The notes under the pieces are model-generated. The model had not been told where the DNA came from. It made no database searches and saw nothing but the letters and a program-made list of their open reading frames with translations. Shown here in pieces: positions 9,295-18,406 of a stretch of DNA of 64,000 nucleotides. This DNA comes from an uncultured Thermoguttaceae bacterium (lineage in GTDB: Bacteria; Planctomycetota; Planctomycetia; Pirellulales; Thermoguttaceae): the NCBI GenBank assembly GCA_938042245.1, contig CALIRO010000032.1:1-64000 (forward strand). Reading direction: 5' to 3'. The stretch's first letter is position 1, and every line of letters begins with the position of its first letter. The position numbers and the translations under genes were made by a program.

Positions 9295-9852
9295 CTAGCT
9301 TCGTTGGAAGGGAAGATAGATTTCCCCAGAATGGGACACCGTGCTTTCTGGGATCATCTCCGCATAGGAAACGGGCACCAGAGCCTCCGATGGGATATGG
9401 AACAGTTGGACTAGATGAGCCAATGGGGCCTGGCCCTCTGCTTCCGGTTGATCGTCGCCCAGGGCCGCCTCAAACTCCAGAAAAGCGCCTAGCCCGGCCA
9501 CTTCATCCAGATGAATCCGTACATTCTGCCAGAGAAAGATCTCCCGGCGTTTGTGCACCACGGCCAGGACGCCTAGGGCGGCCGCCAGCACGGTTTTGAC
9601 GGTTTCCGGATTGGCGACCGGCGCCCGATGATACAGGCTGGTTCGGGCCTGAGCCAGGTCCGGACGAGCATACCAGATCAGTTCCGCTCGGAGGCCGTCG
9701 ATCTGACGGAGTTTCAATCGTCCCTGGACGACCGGAAAATACGTATCCACCTGCTCTTGAAGGCCCATATATCGGGCGCCCAGAGCAGCGGCGGTTTTTC
9801 TAGCCTCGGCCAAATCCCGCACCCGAGCCTTCAACTCCACGTTCTTACCCAT
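9295..9852 (-). CDS. CYTH domain protein (class IV adenylate cyclase-like, CyaB family)
   Basis: Triphosphate tunnel fold protein acting on nucleotide or organic triphosphates. The N-terminus GKNVELKARV matches the CyaB-type opening strand, followed by basic and acidic pairs: GRLKLRQ, AELIWYARPD, KRREIFLWQNVRIHLDEV and LGAFLEFEA. Length is about 185 residues from ATG 9852. A start at 9876 adds eight residues; neither has a strong ribosome site. CyaB proteins can make cAMP or act as thiamine triphosphatase or tripolyphosphatase, so the reaction is not assigned. Confidence 0.85.
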   Translation of the reverse strand: MGKNVELKARVRDLAEARKTAAALGARYMGLQEQVDTYFPVVQGRLKLRQIDGLRAELIWYARPDLAQARTSLYHRAPVANPETVKTVLAAALGVLAVVHKRREIFLWQNVRIHLDEVAGLGAFLEFEAALGDDQPEAEGQAPLAHLVQLFHIPSEALVPVSYAEMIPESTVSHSGEIYLPFQRS

Positions 9853-10013
9853 AGCAGCCAACATCCACTTATCCATACCAAAATAAATAACCCGAAAAGA
9901 ATTCTCAAAAAAAACAGTTTACTCGACTTTTGCTAATGATGAGACCGCCCCTCCGGAGGCAATCTGCTAACCCGTTGGAGACCTGGGAATGAAGAAGCTA
10001 TATGAGTTTTTAC

Positions 10014-10050
10014 GTAACTCTCGGAAATGAAAGGAGTTATGAAAAATAGC
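10014..10050 (-). repeat. Dispersed hairpin repeat, TATTTTTCATAA family, copy 1
   Basis: On the minus strand this reads CTATTTTTCATAACTCC, then a T-rich loop, then CCGAGAGTTA. TAACTC and GAGTTA can pair. Related copies lie at 28058-28089 and 58709-58742. It sits between the CYTH gene and the radical SAM gene. Confidence 0.6.
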
Positions 10051-10100
10051 AAACAGTGAGCTTAGGAAACACGAGTTCTTTGTAGATGCGGGAAAGGTCC

Positions 10101-12479
10101 TTATTCCTGCCGGTTTTCGCCCGGCCGGTTTTCCGAACCTGGTATTGGGGTGTTTCCTGGGGAGCCTGCCCGGCCAGGGAGTTGAAACAGGCTTTCTCGG
10201 ACTTGCTCTAAAGCCCACTGGGCTTGCTGAAGCAGGAGGCGGCAGCGCTCTTTTGGCATAGGAGGTATAGGAGGGTTTGGCGGCGACGGCGGCTGTTGGA
10301 CAATTTGTTCACGGGTCAGATGGAGAGCTCGCTTGGCTGTAGGTTGGTTGTACCGGCACAGACAAGGCAGCCCGCTTGGGGAGACTGGCGGAATGGCAGT
10401 GAAGGCTTCTTGGTGGTCAGTCAAGCCCGCTCCGAAAAGCAACGGCTCGACTGCCTGCTCTCCCTCTGCCCAGGGGCGGATGGTTTCTACCAAGACCTCC
10501 ACGGCTCGTAGCAGAGCGGCGTCTCGATAAGCCGGTTGCAAGGCGAAGTGCAGCTCCGCATCGGCCAGGTCGGCCAACCGCGCAGCCCAGGGGTTCATCC
10601 ATCCCGGCTGGGGACGGCCATAGTCTCGATAACTTTGCACTCGGCCTGGCGGCAGCAGACCTTGATATTCGAGATCCCGCCGGGTTTGGCTGTCGTAAAG
10701 GGGGATGGTAAACGGACTGCTGGCAATGCGCATGCCTGGCCGACGCAGCGCCGCCCGCACCAAAAGCCAAACCCCATCCACCACTTCCTCCGGCGTGCTC
10801 TGGAAATCGCTCAGCAGAATAAAAACTGTATAATCTTGGCCGGTCCCTTCGAGGGCCTCGGTCACCCGTTCCAGTTCGGCCACCGTGTGGCGTTTTCGCC
10901 ACCGGGAGAGTAACTCCGGATGGAACGATTCGCCGCCCAGTTGGATCATCGGTTTCAGGCGGTCGATCCAGTGCAAAAGTTCCTGATCCACCTGGCCGCT
11001 GGTATCTAACAGAGTCCGCGGGTTGGTTTGGAAACTGAGTCGATATCGGTATTTCAGGGGGCTAACCTCCCAAAGCTGGAAGAAGCGGATGGCCCGATCC
11101 CGGAGAAGGAAAAAATCTTCATCATATACTGCTGCCCATGCTACCGGGAGCCTCTGCAAGTCCGGCCGATTCGTATAGGCAAACAGCGGCCAGCGCTGGA
11201 CCTGCAACCGACCGGCCTGCACACACTCATCCGCCCGCTGAATCTCCTCCAGAAGCCGATCGGCGCTTTTCCACCGCAGCAGGCAACCGTGCAACTTGGC
11301 ACAAAACGTACATGCACCGGGACAGCCCCGACTGCCGATGAAAAACAAGCTTTTCATCGGCCGGTCGAACCCCTCCAGAAGCGACCAATCCAACTGATTG
11401 GCCTCCAAAAGGCCCGAAGAGGCCATCGGCCGGACCCGATGCCTTCGTTGCCAAGATTCTGACCAATTGGAAGAAATGCTCCTATCGGAACCGACTTGAG
11501 CATGGAGGGTTTGGAGGCCCGGATGTTCCGGCTGGCCGAGTAACACCGAATCGTCCAGTTGCCTGTGGTCGTTTTGGAGAATGGCCTGGCTCTTGGGCGT
11601 CCCTTGGACAGAAGCGACCTCGGAACCCGAAGCGGTAGGGGAATCGGCGGCGGTGCGTCCGTATCCATCTTGGGGCAACGTGTTATGAAACACTCGGCCG
11701 CCATACTGGTAGGCCAGGCCGGGAATTTCCGAGACTAGGTCTCGGGAGTTGGGCCTTTGGGCAAGGCGAAGAAACTGCGCAAATGTTTCTTCTGCTTCCC
11801 CAGCAAATACATAATCCGCCTCCAGATCTTGGAGGACCTCGGTGGGATGGCTGGTAGCGGTCGGCCCACCCAACACCACTTCCGTTTTCGAGAAGAGCCG
11901 ACATGCCCGGATAAAGCCCGCCACCTGATCCTCATCCGCCCCTTCGAGGCGGAATCCGATCACGTGCGGCCGGAACCGGATGAGCCGGGCCAAAAACCCC
12001 CCGCCCACTGCTCCCAACGCCTCCCACAACTCGGGGGCAATGTTTTGGCCGGTAAGCGGCGGCGCCGTCTCATAAACAAATTTTCCTATTTGCCCGGTCT
12101 CTGCCTCATACTCTCGAACCGCATCCCGGCATATCGGCCAAGCCAACCGAGAGGCGTCAAACAGTGCGGCTTGGTCCGCCTGAGTGAGGATATAAAAAAG
12201 GACACGCTGATCTGGCCCTTGGAGGGTCCAGCCGCCGGGCATGGGAACCAATCGGGCCTGCACAGGCACGGAAACTTCCGCCTCTTCCAATCGCTCCCCC
12301 AGCCAATCAGGTGCTGGCCCAGCAGTCAACTGCTTCCGCTCCGCCGCTGAAAGCTCCAGCAGTTTGGCAGGATGGATCTGACGAATGACCACCTGAGCCA
12401 GCCGCTGACTGCTGGCCCAACTTCCCACCTCCAACAGACCACTCGGCCAACCAGGTGTACCAAATAAAACCCGAATCAT
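10101..12479 (-). CDS. B12-binding / radical SAM protein
   Basis: Radical SAM enzyme of about 792 residues. The iron-sulfur motif is CPGACTFC (386-393), preceded by FFIGSRG. Before it lies a cobalamin-binding-like region (about 165-240) with PHVIGF, VVLGGPTAT, ADYVFAGEAEETF. The reaction and substrate are unknown. Residues of about 266-355 between the two domains are a Ser/Gln-rich low-complexity stretch not expected in the family. The C-terminal 100 residues are Pro/Gln-rich. ATG 12479 starts at MIRVLFGTPGWP; an in-frame TTG at 12515 is possible. It is divergent from the DUF1080 gene. The domain architecture is secure. Confidence 0.87.
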   Translation of the reverse strand: MIRVLFGTPGWPSGLLEVGSWASSQRLAQVVIRQIHPAKLLELSAAERKQLTAGPAPDWLGERLEEAEVSVPVQARLVPMPGGWTLQGPDQRVLFYILTQADQAALFDASRLAWPICRDAVREYEAETGQIGKFVYETAPPLTGQNIAPELWEALGAVGGGFLARLIRFRPHVIGFRLEGADEDQVAGFIRACRLFSKTEVVLGGPTATSHPTEVLQDLEADYVFAGEAEETFAQFLRLAQRPNSRDLVSEIPGLAYQYGGRVFHNTLPQDGYGRTAADSPTASGSEVASVQGTPKSQAILQNDHRQLDDSVLLGQPEHPGLQTLHAQVGSDRSISSNWSESWQRRHRVRPMASSGLLEANQLDWSLLEGFDRPMKSLFFIGSRGCPGACTFCAKLHGCLLRWKSADRLLEEIQRADECVQAGRLQVQRWPLFAYTNRPDLQRLPVAWAAVYDEDFFLLRDRAIRFFQLWEVSPLKYRYRLSFQTNPRTLLDTSGQVDQELLHWIDRLKPMIQLGGESFHPELLSRWRKRHTVAELERVTEALEGTGQDYTVFILLSDFQSTPEEVVDGVWLLVRAALRRPGMRIASSPFTIPLYDSQTRRDLEYQGLLPPGRVQSYRDYGRPQPGWMNPWAARLADLADAELHFALQPAYRDAALLRAVEVLVETIRPWAEGEQAVEPLLFGAGLTDHQEAFTAIPPVSPSGLPCLCRYNQPTAKRALHLTREQIVQQPPSPPNPPIPPMPKERCRLLLQQAQWALEQVRESLFQLPGRAGSPGNTPIPGSENRPGENRQE
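11415..11684 (-). repeat. Low-complexity insertion between B12 and radical SAM domains
   Basis: Codes for about 90 residues rich in Ser, Gln, Asp and Gly, with no secondary-structure-like pattern. It separates two conserved domains in the radical SAM protein. Confidence 0.6.
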
Positions 12480-12797
12480 CCCCTGGATCCGTTTGCTCTT
12501 CCTTTGCCCAGTCAACCTATCGCAAAAAGCCCATCTGAAGACATTCTAGAATAATCGGCCAATTTTGCGACTCCCGGTTCTCTGGGCTAGTATTTTTTAT
12601 GACCTGGGCGTAATCTCGGGTGCTTTGCGACACTTCCCCTGATAGAGATGTGTTGCCTGCAAAACCGGGGAGTTGGAGTTGACATGAGCAAAAAAGAGAT
12701 CATTATAACAATTGTTCGACGCACCGAATGGAGATTGGGTTCTAGGAAGGAAGTCGGGTTGTCCTTTTTGTACCCCCATTGGTGAAGGAGTTTCACG

Positions 12798-13451
12798 ATG
12801 CAGCAGCGAAGGTTTTGGTTGGGTTGGCTGATTGCGGGCGTTATCGGGATGGTGGTGGCCAGTGGAATCGTACCGGCCATGCCGGCTGAGGCCGAAAAAG
12901 CAGAGCAGCAGGCTGGTTGGAAACCGCTGATGGACGGCAAAACACTGAGCGGTTGGCATCCGGTCGGGATGGGCCGTTGGACTGTGGAAGAGGGCGCTTT
13001 TGTCGGACGGGCCAACAACGAAAAATTATATGGTCTTTTATTCAGCGATAAAACGTACAAAGATTTTGTCGTCCGCTTTAAGTTCCAGTCTAACACCGGC
13101 GACAGCGGTTTTTACATTCGCACCATGTTCAAGGAACCGGATCAAGCCCATGGGCTGCAAGTCCAGGTAGGCCCGGCCGGTAGCGGTTGCGGCGGCATCT
13201 ACGAAAGCTACGGCCGAGGTTGGCTCGCCAGACCACCGGTCGAGCTAGAAAAAAAGCTCCTCAAAACCAATGACTGGAACACTATGCAAATCGAAGCCCA
13301 AGGGCCAAAGATCGTCGTTACCCTAAACGGCGTAAAAACGGCCGAACTGGTAGATGAGAAAGGTCGGCCCGAAGGTCATTTCGCCCTCCAGATGCACGCC
13401 GGCTGCGTGATGGAAGTCCGCTTCAAAGACATTGAAATCCAAGAGAAGTAA
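12798..13451 (+). CDS. Secreted DUF1080 (3-keto-disaccharide hydrolase-type) protein
   Basis: The protein has 217 residues. The N-terminal signal peptide has the hydrophobic core LGWLIAGVIGMVVASGIV and a likely cut near AMPAEA. The domain shows WKPLMDGKTLSGWHPVG, then WTVEEGAFVG, FRFQ-like strands (VRFKFQSNTGDSGFYIRT) and NTMQIEAQGPKIVVTLNGV, all typical of DUF1080. The fold is a lamin-G/concanavalin-like jelly roll. Members are very numerous in planctomycetes and are linked to sugar breakdown in the periplasm. The ribosome site GAAGGAG is well spaced from ATG 12798. The actual substrate is not known. Confidence 0.92.
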   Translation: MQQRRFWLGWLIAGVIGMVVASGIVPAMPAEAEKAEQQAGWKPLMDGKTLSGWHPVGMGRWTVEEGAFVGRANNEKLYGLLFSDKTYKDFVVRFKFQSNTGDSGFYIRTMFKEPDQAHGLQVQVGPAGSGCGGIYESYGRGWLARPPVELEKKLLKTNDWNTMQIEAQGPKIVVTLNGVKTAELVDEKGRPEGHFALQMHAGCVMEVRFKDIEIQEK

Positions 13452-13629
13452 TGCTGCTTGCTCGAAAGCATCTCCGGGTGTTTGCTGCCCTGTGTCCTTT
13501 TTTGTAGTGGAAGGAAGGAGACCTTGCGCAGGGTTCTCCTGGCCCTCGGCAAGCGGGCCTGGAGCTTACAAAACATAAGGAAACCCGAATCCTTGCAACA
13601 GGGGCCAGCCTAACGGCGCCTCGGCGTGC

Positions 13630-15207
13630 TTAGCTTGCCAGCCGATGCCGGGCCAAACGCCGGTCCATTTGCCCCCACAGAAAAGCTAATCGGCCTGCCA
13701 GATAGGCCCCTAGGGTTTGCACGGCAAGCACACAACCAAACCAACTCGGCGCCCAGCGCCGAATCTCTGTCAGCCCACCGGGTAATACGGTATGGCCAGA
13801 TGCCACTAATGTGAACGCCGTTGTGACCGCACTCAGCGTGGCCCCCGCCGCAAAAACCCCCATGATAATCCATACAGCTATGCGGTGCACGCTAAGCACC
13901 ATCCAGGCCAGATAAGCGAGTTCCCATAGACCAAACAACACCACCACCCTCGCCCAGCCGGGAGCTGTACCAAGCAACAGATATCGAAACGCCGGCCCAA
14001 TACTGAACAAAACGATCAAGCCTAACCAAAAAGCCAACCACCGCACTTCATGGCGGCGCACCGGATCCAAATCGACAGGTTTTGGCGGAGGCCAATGGAC
14101 CGATTTGGACCCGGCGAACCACCCAGGTGGGTTCGGACTGGGACTGGCTAAAGAACCCGCTCTGGGGCCTTGCCCAGCAAACGAGGCAGCTTGCCCAGAG
14201 GCAGAAATCTTTCCGGCAACCGCCTCGTCCGGCGATGGCTTACTCGAATCAGGGGGAACTCCGTGCACCCTGCGCGTCTGGGATTGATGGTTCTCCCTCT
14301 TGCGTTCTAGGGTCTTTGGAACCTCATCCAACACCTGGCCTGCTGCTTCCGAGGGCGGTCTGGTTGCTGCCGAGGCCGTTATGGCCGATTCGTTTGGCGG
14401 GGGCGTCTGAGCCAGCGCTGGCGACGGCTGGGAAATCTCCTCCTCAGGCCACTCCGCCGACTGGAACTCCTGCAATACCGTTTGCCAAAGCAAATCTTCT
14501 GGTGGTGTATTGGGCGGATGTTCGGCAAGGAAAAAATCTTCCAAACAACCCGGTTGTTCGATCGGTGCTGGTGAGTGCTGTGGGGGTGGGCCGCCCACAA
14601 CGCCTGATGGCATAGGCGGTTCGGACGACCAGGCCGATGGATCCATCGACGAAGGTCCAGGCGACGGCTTGAAATCTTGAGAACGATCCTCACCGGCCGG
14701 AGATGGATCCCTCTGCGGGCGTCCCTGCCACGGCAACTCTCCTTCAGGGGCCCATGCTACCCATTCCACCAGCCGAATGGCCGAATCGGATCCAGAAGGG
14801 CTTTCCGGCGCCGATGGCCCAGCCTGCCCATTGCCACCCCCTTGGGCATTGGGGGCTAAAGAAGCAGCCTGGCTTTCGTCGCTCAGCCATCCTTCGGATC
14901 CAGAGGAACCCGGAGCGATCCAGAGGCACTCGTCCCCCTGGGGAGATTCTAAAGGAGACGTCGGCTGCAAAGGCGCCGGCTGGCTGAAAGCTGGCAAGGC
15001 CCAACCACCCCGTGTTTGATGGGGTGGCTGGCCAACGAAATGCTTCGGTCCGGTTCGTTCTGCCTCCTCCGAGGCCCTCTGCCTGTCCAAATCCAGCAAG
15101 GGGACGATCACCCGCTGTCGGCACGCAGGACAATGAACTAATTTGCCCTGCTGTGTCTCCGGCGCTTGCAACCGATGCCCTAGGGGACAGTAAAAGCGAA
15201 TTGCCAT
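13630..15207 (-). CDS. Zinc-ribbon membrane protein of unknown function
   Basis: I do not recognise the full protein (525 residues). The N-terminus has a zinc-ribbon-like element, YCPLGH ... LVHCPACRQ, within the first 35 residues. A Pro/Ser/Glu/Gln-rich, probably disordered middle follows to about residue 375. Four hydrophobic segments follow, including WLAFWLGLIVLFSIGP and WIIMGVFAAGATLS. This ribbon plus linker plus membrane layout is common among poorly known planctomycete proteins. The start has AAGGG upstream. It lies 12 bases after the preceding minus-strand gene, so the two are probably one operon. Confidence 0.75.
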   Translation of the reverse strand: MAIRFYCPLGHRLQAPETQQGKLVHCPACRQRVIVPLLDLDRQRASEEAERTGPKHFVGQPPHQTRGGWALPAFSQPAPLQPTSPLESPQGDECLWIAPGSSGSEGWLSDESQAASLAPNAQGGGNGQAGPSAPESPSGSDSAIRLVEWVAWAPEGELPWQGRPQRDPSPAGEDRSQDFKPSPGPSSMDPSAWSSEPPMPSGVVGGPPPQHSPAPIEQPGCLEDFFLAEHPPNTPPEDLLWQTVLQEFQSAEWPEEEISQPSPALAQTPPPNESAITASAATRPPSEAAGQVLDEVPKTLERKRENHQSQTRRVHGVPPDSSKPSPDEAVAGKISASGQAASFAGQGPRAGSLASPSPNPPGWFAGSKSVHWPPPKPVDLDPVRRHEVRWLAFWLGLIVLFSIGPAFRYLLLGTAPGWARVVVLFGLWELAYLAWMVLSVHRIAVWIIMGVFAAGATLSAVTTAFTLVASGHTVLPGGLTEIRRWAPSWFGCVLAVQTLGAYLAGRLAFLWGQMDRRLARHRLAS

Positions 15208-15219
15208 AACCGGCCCTTG

Positions 15220-16275
15220 TTAAGCCAGGCCTTCATGTTGCTCGGCTGCTTGATCGTTCTGGTGGATATCGGCTACCGATGGGGTAGAAAGGGATTGTGC
15301 CCCAGGGGCTGCAGTTGGTTCTTCTGACGGCGTCCACTGGGAAAAATCCACCACCTTGGGGACTTTAAACTCACCTTTGGGGCGAACCCGATAGTACAGC
15401 ATCACAGCAGTGCCAATGCCCAGTCCGGCCACTGCCACCAATATCAACACCAAAGCGGGGCCTTTTAGTGGTTGTTCCTCCCGAGCCAGGCTTGGCCGAG
15501 GGAACCATCGGACGGTTTTGGCCACCAAGGTCGGCGCCGTGCGGAGCCCATCTCGTGCCTGGTAGGCAACCCGTTTGAAATAAAAACCCGTTATTTCCAC
15601 CTCCTCTTGGATCTGTAGCCCCAGGGGAAACCCTTCCGGCAGTTCCAAACAATAGATCTGGATGGGGTTGGAGGGATGATCGGCGGGTTGAAGCCAGGTT
15701 TGGTAATAATATCGTTGCCCCCAGGCATTAGCGGGCATGGGGATACGTTCGGCCCGGCGCAATTGGCCCCGCACGGTTACCAATCGGCCCCGATAGGCGC
15801 CCGATTGACGAAACAGTTGTCCATATGAAACCAGTCCTTCCGACTGCTTCTCCAACTCCGAAGCTTCCCTCTGGTGCAACAGCTCCAAAAGCTGACGCCA
15901 CACCTCCTGCTCCGCCCGCCGAAATAATGCATCGTCCTGAATCTGCTCTAGTTGTTGGCGCGATAGGACCGGCTCCTGCCGAAAAGCCGCCGCCAGTACC
16001 CCCAGTTCCCCCAGGTGCTTGTCCATCGGCACAACCACAATCGTTCCAGAATCATCCTGGTTGCCTTTGGGGGGTAACCGAGTATCAATCGGCGGCTCCT
16101 GCCCATGCCTGCCCAGCCGAAAACCTCTCGCGATAAATTCCCAGGTGGCCGGCTGCATCAGCGGACCGGCAACAATGACCACTACGCCTAACAAAAACAA
16201 TATCCACAACCACCGGGACACTTCCGGCCCATAGGGCAGCTTTTTCGATTTGGTTTTGGCGCGAAAATCCAACAT
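15220..16275 (-). CDS. Membrane protein of unknown function, operon partner of the zinc-ribbon protein
   Basis: The protein has 351 residues and is not recognised. An N-terminal membrane helix (WLWILFLLGVVVIVAGPLM, about 23-41) is followed by an extracytoplasmic or soluble region of about 240 residues and a second helix (VLILVAVAGLGIGTAVML) near 295. A middle stretch with YRGRLVTVRGQLRRAERI and EEVEITGFYFKRVAY looks like two beta-strands of an OB-type barrel; this is inference. It is the first gene of the probable two-gene minus-strand unit. Confidence 0.7.
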   Translation of the reverse strand: MLDFRAKTKSKKLPYGPEVSRWLWILFLLGVVVIVAGPLMQPATWEFIARGFRLGRHGQEPPIDTRLPPKGNQDDSGTIVVVPMDKHLGELGVLAAAFRQEPVLSRQQLEQIQDDALFRRAEQEVWRQLLELLHQREASELEKQSEGLVSYGQLFRQSGAYRGRLVTVRGQLRRAERIPMPANAWGQRYYYQTWLQPADHPSNPIQIYCLELPEGFPLGLQIQEEVEITGFYFKRVAYQARDGLRTAPTLVAKTVRWFPRPSLAREEQPLKGPALVLILVAVAGLGIGTAVMLYYRVRPKGEFKVPKVVDFSQWTPSEEPTAAPGAQSLSTPSVADIHQNDQAAEQHEGLA

Positions 16276-16603
16276 CGCCGTCCGGGCTCCAGAAAAAGTG
16301 CCCGCCTGATGAGCTCATGGGCTCAGGCTTTCAGAATATCTCCGGCAAAAGGCCCACCTTGTCCTCTCTCCCCAAGAAGGCAACCAGCCGAATATGACCT
16401 GCCTCCTGTGTTATTGGCCCCCGGGTTAGTTCCTAGGGGTAGTTCGGTGGACTACCGTTTCCGGAGCAAGCCACCGGCTCGCTCCGCCCAAAAAGCGCCC
16501 TGCTTCGCCCTACGAAGGCACTCCTTTTTTATTGTATCCTCTTTCGGTCGGGTTGTCTTTGCCCTTGGGCAATGCTGGTTAGGGGAAGCGGCGGCTTGGC
16601 CGC
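16276..16603. other. Intergenic region, no gene recognised
   Basis: This 328-base gap holds the region upstream of the membrane-protein operon and downstream of the aminotransferase. No motif, repeat or RNA was identified. Confidence 0.45.
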
Positions 16604-18043
16604 TCAGCAGGAAGATGCCTTTTTGTCTAGCAATTCCTGGGCAGCCTGGGCCATCGTCTCGAAAACACCTTCGATCTGCTCCTCGTCCAGGCCGGAAAAA
16701 GCAAATCGGATGTCGCTGGGTCCATCGGCAATCACGCCGATGCCGTGCTCTAGAAGCAAATGTTGCCGATATGCCTCCGCATCCAGGTCTTTGAGGCGTA
16801 AACACATAAAATACCCGCTGTTAAATGGATACGGGTCCCAATAACGGGCAAACTTGGGATTTTGGAGCACCTGGCAGACTCGGCGTGCACGGGCCTGGAG
16901 GATCTGTTGTTTGGCAAGCCGCTGGGCGTGGGTGGTTTGGTCCGCCAGGGCCTTGGCTAGAATCGTCTGGGCCGGATGGGAGCAGTTGGAAATGGCGCTT
17001 CGGATGGCGCCGGCTACTTTTTTCTCCAGAGCGCCGTAAAGAGCCATTTCATTCTGGGCCGCCCAGGCGCTAAAGCTGAGCATCCCCACCCGGAATCCCC
17101 AGACAAACTCCTCTTTGGTGGGGCCATCCACTTTGACAGCCAACAGGCGCTGGTGGAGCCCGGCCAGCCGAGCAAAAAGCGACTCTTTGTACACCTCCTC
17201 TTGGTAAAACAGCCCAAAATAGGCGTCGTCGGTCAGCGCCAGCAGACTTTTGCCGCCCTCGGCCGCCTCGGCCAGCACCTCCTCAATCTGCTGGGCCTCC
17301 CGATGGGTGATCGAATAGCCAGTTGGATTGTTCGGGAAGTTGAAGATGAGGATAATTTTCGCCTTGTCAGCCTGACTGGCCAATGCCCGGCGAAGCCCTT
17401 CGACCGAAAATCCCCCCGCTTGGTCGAAAAACGGATACAGCACCAATTGGGCCTGGTACCGGACGCCGAACAAAAGCTCATAATTTTCCCAGAACTTATC
17501 TGGCACGAGCACCACATCGCCCGGATCAACAAATAAGTCAGCCGCCAGACTCAACGCATGGGTAACCCCGCTGGTAACAATCGGCAGGGAGAAACTCTTG
17601 CCCTGTAAACTGGGGTTTTTTCGCAGGAGGCCTTCCCGCCACTTTTGGCGAAGGTCCGGTCGGCCTAAAGCCGGGGCGTATGGCAACACGTCATCGGCCG
17701 AAACACCCGCAAAATATTTCATCACACTCTCCAGGCCCATGGCATGGCCCTCTTGCCGAGCAATGCCGATGGTGGCGTCGCACCGATAGGCTTTCTCCTT
17801 GGCCTCCGCACTTTGGGCTAGGATGCCTTTCGGAAAATACAGCCGTCGCCCCAGGGCCGATAGCATCCCATACACATAAGGGTTTTCTCTCTGAATGAGA
17901 GCGTTCAACTCCTGGGCCAACGGGCGCAGTTGGCTCCCCGGCATCAACCTCCGGAACTGTACCTCCTCGTCGGTTCCTTCTGGGTAAGCGCCGATAGCCT
18001 GTTGGCTGGGTTGCTTTGCAGAATCAGACTTCTTTTCTCCCAT
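16604..18043 (-). CDS. PLP-dependent aminotransferase, class I/II fold
   Basis: The protein has 479 residues and is cytoplasmic. Fold type I features in order are TSGVTHALSLAADLFVDPGD (cofactor-phosphate region), PDKFWENYELLFG, FNFPNNPTGYS (Asn and Pro contacts), TDDAYFGLF (Asp to pyridine N) and DGPTKEEFVWGFRVG, where the Lys is the likely Schiff-base residue and the Arg contacts the substrate carboxylate. ATG 18043 is chosen because AAAGGAA lies 7 bases upstream; the frame stays open upstream without motif. The amino acid handled is unknown. The aspartate-aminotransferase-like class is secure. Confidence 0.87.
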   Translation of the reverse strand: MGEKKSDSAKQPSQQAIGAYPEGTDEEVQFRRLMPGSQLRPLAQELNALIQRENPYVYGMLSALGRRLYFPKGILAQSAEAKEKAYRCDATIGIARQEGHAMGLESVMKYFAGVSADDVLPYAPALGRPDLRQKWREGLLRKNPSLQGKSFSLPIVTSGVTHALSLAADLFVDPGDVVLVPDKFWENYELLFGVRYQAQLVLYPFFDQAGGFSVEGLRRALASQADKAKIILIFNFPNNPTGYSITHREAQQIEEVLAEAAEGGKSLLALTDDAYFGLFYQEEVYKESLFARLAGLHQRLLAVKVDGPTKEEFVWGFRVGMLSFSAWAAQNEMALYGALEKKVAGAIRSAISNCSHPAQTILAKALADQTTHAQRLAKQQILQARARRVCQVLQNPKFARYWDPYPFNSGYFMCLRLKDLDAEAYRQHLLLEHGIGVIADGPSDIRFAFSGLDEEQIEGVFETMAQAAQELLDKKASSC

Positions 18044-18406
18044 GGACGTTCCTTTGGTATAGATGACCCAAATGCCTTCCGAAGCTGCGGGACGAGCGGC
18101 CGGTCGCCACTGAATCGGCCAGGCCAAAAACAGGCCTGTTGAGGGACTCAGTGGAGTCTTGGGAAGGTTCTGTTTTGGTAGAACTTCTGAAAGGGAGAAA
18201 AAGCCGACCAGTAACGGCCAATCTCCCACGCTCCGGAAAACCTTTCCCCAAACCCACGTCAACCGAAAGTATATCCTGCAGGGTAAATCCCGCGTATATT
18301 GTATTGTAGGTAAAAGTTGGCCAGTTCCAAGGGAGGAGGCGTTTTTTCCCGGCCAACAGCTACCGCATCTGAGTGGTTAGAAACCTCTTAGGGAAAGGGC
18401 AAGCCG
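18044..18406. promoter_or_regulatory. Divergent intergenic region between aminotransferase and nitrilase genes
   Basis: This 363-base gap must contain promoters for both outward-reading genes. No clear -10/-35 pair or operator could be fixed by eye. A short AT-rich stretch lies near 18290-18310. Confidence 0.35.
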
